From Desulfobacterales bacterium S5133MH16 (GTDB lineage Bacteria > Desulfobacterota > Desulfobacteria > Desulfobacterales > UBA11574): DNA of 6,401 bases. The stretch spans positions 1 through 6,401 of the forward strand of contig MAXL01000262.1 of NCBI GenBank assembly GCA_001751005.1. Reading direction: 5' to 3'. A program made the position numbers and the translations under genes. Under the pieces are notes generated by a model. The model was given only the letters and a program-made list of their open reading frames with translations. It did no database searches and was not told where the DNA came from. This document shows positions 5,752-6,401 of the stretch, piece after piece (the first letter of the stretch is position 1; each line of letters starts with the position of its first letter).

Positions 5752-6096
5752 CTAAAGAAAAATTTTGTACCCAACATCGAGCGCTTTGGCCAGGATCTTT
5801 GCCCGCTTCTTACCGATCGGTCGTTTGCCGTTTTCCATTTCGGAAATGTGGCTCTGCGGAATACCGGTCAATTCCGAAAGCTGTTTTTGGGTTAACCCCT
5901 CTTTCACCCGTGATCCGGCAAGGCACACACCCGGCAAATCTTCATCCGAATATTCCGGAAATAGGTCCCGCCAAGGAACCGAGTCGGAAACGTTCACAAA
6001 GCCCAAGGACTTCAGCGCCTCAATTGCCTTATCCTTATTCGTAAGCGGCCCGATGAATTTGAGCTCAATAGGGAGCTTTTTCGTGTGTTCCAGCAT
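5752..6096 (-). CDS. HigA-like antitoxin, Xre-type helix-turn-helix
   Basis: A 114-residue antitoxin of a toxin-first type II system; it should neutralise the toxin encoded just upstream and repress the shared promoter. The N-terminal ~55 residues (ELKFIGPLTNKDKAIEALKSLGF... then VPWRDLFPEYSDEDLPG) form a separate domain, presumably the toxin-binding part. Residues ~57-108 are a Cro/C1-type helix-turn-helix: GSRVKEGLTQKQLSELTGI with recognition helix PQSHISEMENGKRPI, followed by KKRAKILAKALDV. It ends YKIFL, as I recall for this family. The start is ATG 6096, with GAGGTGA ending 3 nt upstream (GAGG 6 nt upstream). It overlaps the 3' end of the toxin gene by 32 nt, so translation is likely coupled. 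The gene looks intact. The HigA-like label rests on gene order and family form; no symbol is assigned. Confidence 0.88.
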   Translation of the reverse strand: MLEHTKKLPIELKFIGPLTNKDKAIEALKSLGFVNVSDSVPWRDLFPEYSDEDLPGVCLAGSRVKEGLTQKQLSELTGIPQSHISEMENGKRPIGKKRAKILAKALDVGYKIFL

Positions 6097-6343
6097 ATGT
6101 CACCTCAACCAAACGAATTTCTTTGTCTCTTATTTCCCAGACGGCTACGTAAGTCGGATGTCCCTTTTTTAAATGGCAATGAAAGCGATTCTTGCCCAAT
6201 GATCCATAGGTTTGCCAATTGTTTCTGTAAGGGCCGTAAAGTTCGATTTCTCTTAAAAGCCGAACCAGCACTTTGGTGACACCGACCGGAAGTTTGCGAA
6301 ATTGCTTTTCCGCCTTCTTTTTAACGGTGACCGTCCATGTTAT
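6065..6343 (-). CDS. RelE/HigB-like toxin with ATA in place of a normal start codon
   Basis: The product would be a 92-residue RelE/ParE-superfamily toxin, typically a ribosome-dependent mRNA endonuclease. Reading from codon ATA 6343 gives (I/M)TWTVTVKKKAEKQFRKLPVG, a typical first strand and helix, then REIELYGPYRNNWQTYGSLGKNRFHCHLKKG, PTYVAVWEI and a C-terminal VEVTYAGTHEKAPY. The body is intact and ends over the antitoxin start. The frame closes at a TGA only two codons upstream of ATA (6349-6347), and no ATG, GTG or TTG occurs before GTG 6271. That GTG would remove 24 conserved-looking residues. The only nearby ATG (6338) is out of frame and meets a stop after five codons. The gene therefore uses ATA, makes a truncated product from GTG 6271, or has lost its start. 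Family assignment is good; functionality is doubtful. Confidence 0.75.
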   Translation of the reverse strand: MTWTVTVKKKAEKQFRKLPVGVTKVLVRLLREIELYGPYRNNWQTYGSLGKNRFHCHLKKGHPTYVAVWEIRDKEIRLVEVTYAGTHEKAPY

Positions 6344-6349
6344 AGCTCA

Positions 6350-6377
6350 AATATACCTATTATAGGGATATTGTCAA
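6350..6377 (-). promoter_or_regulatory. promoter of the toxin-antitoxin pair
   Basis: On the minus strand a perfect TTGACA (6377-6372) is followed after 16 bp by TATATT (6355-6350). With this pair the expected +1 falls at 6343, the A of the toxin's ATA codon. A consensus TATAAT also sits inside the spacer (6364-6359) but lacks a good -35; it would start transcription near 6352. Either choice leaves a leader of 0-9 nt. Confidence 0.65.
6351..6371. promoter_or_regulatory. 21-bp palindromic operator in the toxin-antitoxin promoter
   Basis: ATAT-A-CCTAT-T-ATAGG-G-ATAT is an inverted repeat around a central T with one mismatched pair (A against G). It fills the whole spacer and runs into the -10 box. 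Type II antitoxins commonly bind such dyads to repress their own promoter, so the adjacent helix-turn-helix protein is the likely ligand. Confidence 0.65.
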
Positions 6378-6401
6378 CAGCAAAAAGCTGATACCAAAGA
6401 C

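Noticed and set aside
5589..5777. 62-codon minus-strand frame after the antitoxin
   Set aside because: It shows no recognisable family features, overlaps the antitoxin end in another frame and runs across the tRNA-end-like segment; no good ribosome binding site.
5765..6279. Plus-strand open frames opposite the toxin-antitoxin pair
   Set aside because: They are antisense to the clear antitoxin and toxin sequences and show no domain features.

Overview
The window looks like the chromosome of a Gram-negative, probably delta-proteobacterial (Desulfobacterota-type) organism. This is inferred from the protein flavour: a PilZ protein, a SHOCT membrane protein, a RimK-like ATP-grasp next to ddl, and a HigBA-like pair of a type I recall from that group. 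Base composition is mixed: coding parts are moderately GC and spacers are AT-rich. No phylogenetic marker was compared, so the placement is tentative.

Layout. The last ~326 codons of DNA polymerase I (polA) run on the + strand and enter at the left edge. Every other gene is on the minus strand. Read in the direction of transcription (right to left) these are: a toxin-antitoxin pair (6343-5752); a ~440-bp gene-free stretch holding a tRNA-3'-end-like sequence; a small two-helix membrane protein with a SHOCT tail (5309-4824); a ~380-bp AT-rich spacer with repeats and two adjacent inverted repeats; and then a compact housekeeping run. That run is ddl (D-Ala-D-Ala ligase), an uncharacterised RimK-like ATP-grasp protein, purE (purine synthesis), tsaC/ywlC (tRNA t6A synthesis) and a PilZ-domain protein. 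The PilZ gene converges on polA.

How the genes fit together. ddl, the ATP-grasp gene, purE and tsaC are very tightly packed: ddl and the ATP-grasp gene are 4 nt apart with the ribosome binding site over the ddl stop, and purE and tsaC overlap by 62-74 nt. They are probably co-transcribed, although their known functions (cell wall, unknown, purine, tRNA modification) are unrelated. The PilZ gene follows 101 nt later and has its own possible promoter.

The right part looks like accessory DNA. The tRNA-3'-end-like sequence at 5600-5618 could be the distal attachment scar of an integrated element that extends rightwards beyond the window and carries the toxin-antitoxin pair. The most notable local feature is the toxin start. 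The family-like N-terminus begins at an ATA codon with no ATG/GTG/TTG available, it lies at or within 9 nt of the predicted transcription start, and a near-perfect 21-bp palindrome covers the promoter spacer. Either toxin translation is very weak or the toxin has lost its start codon.
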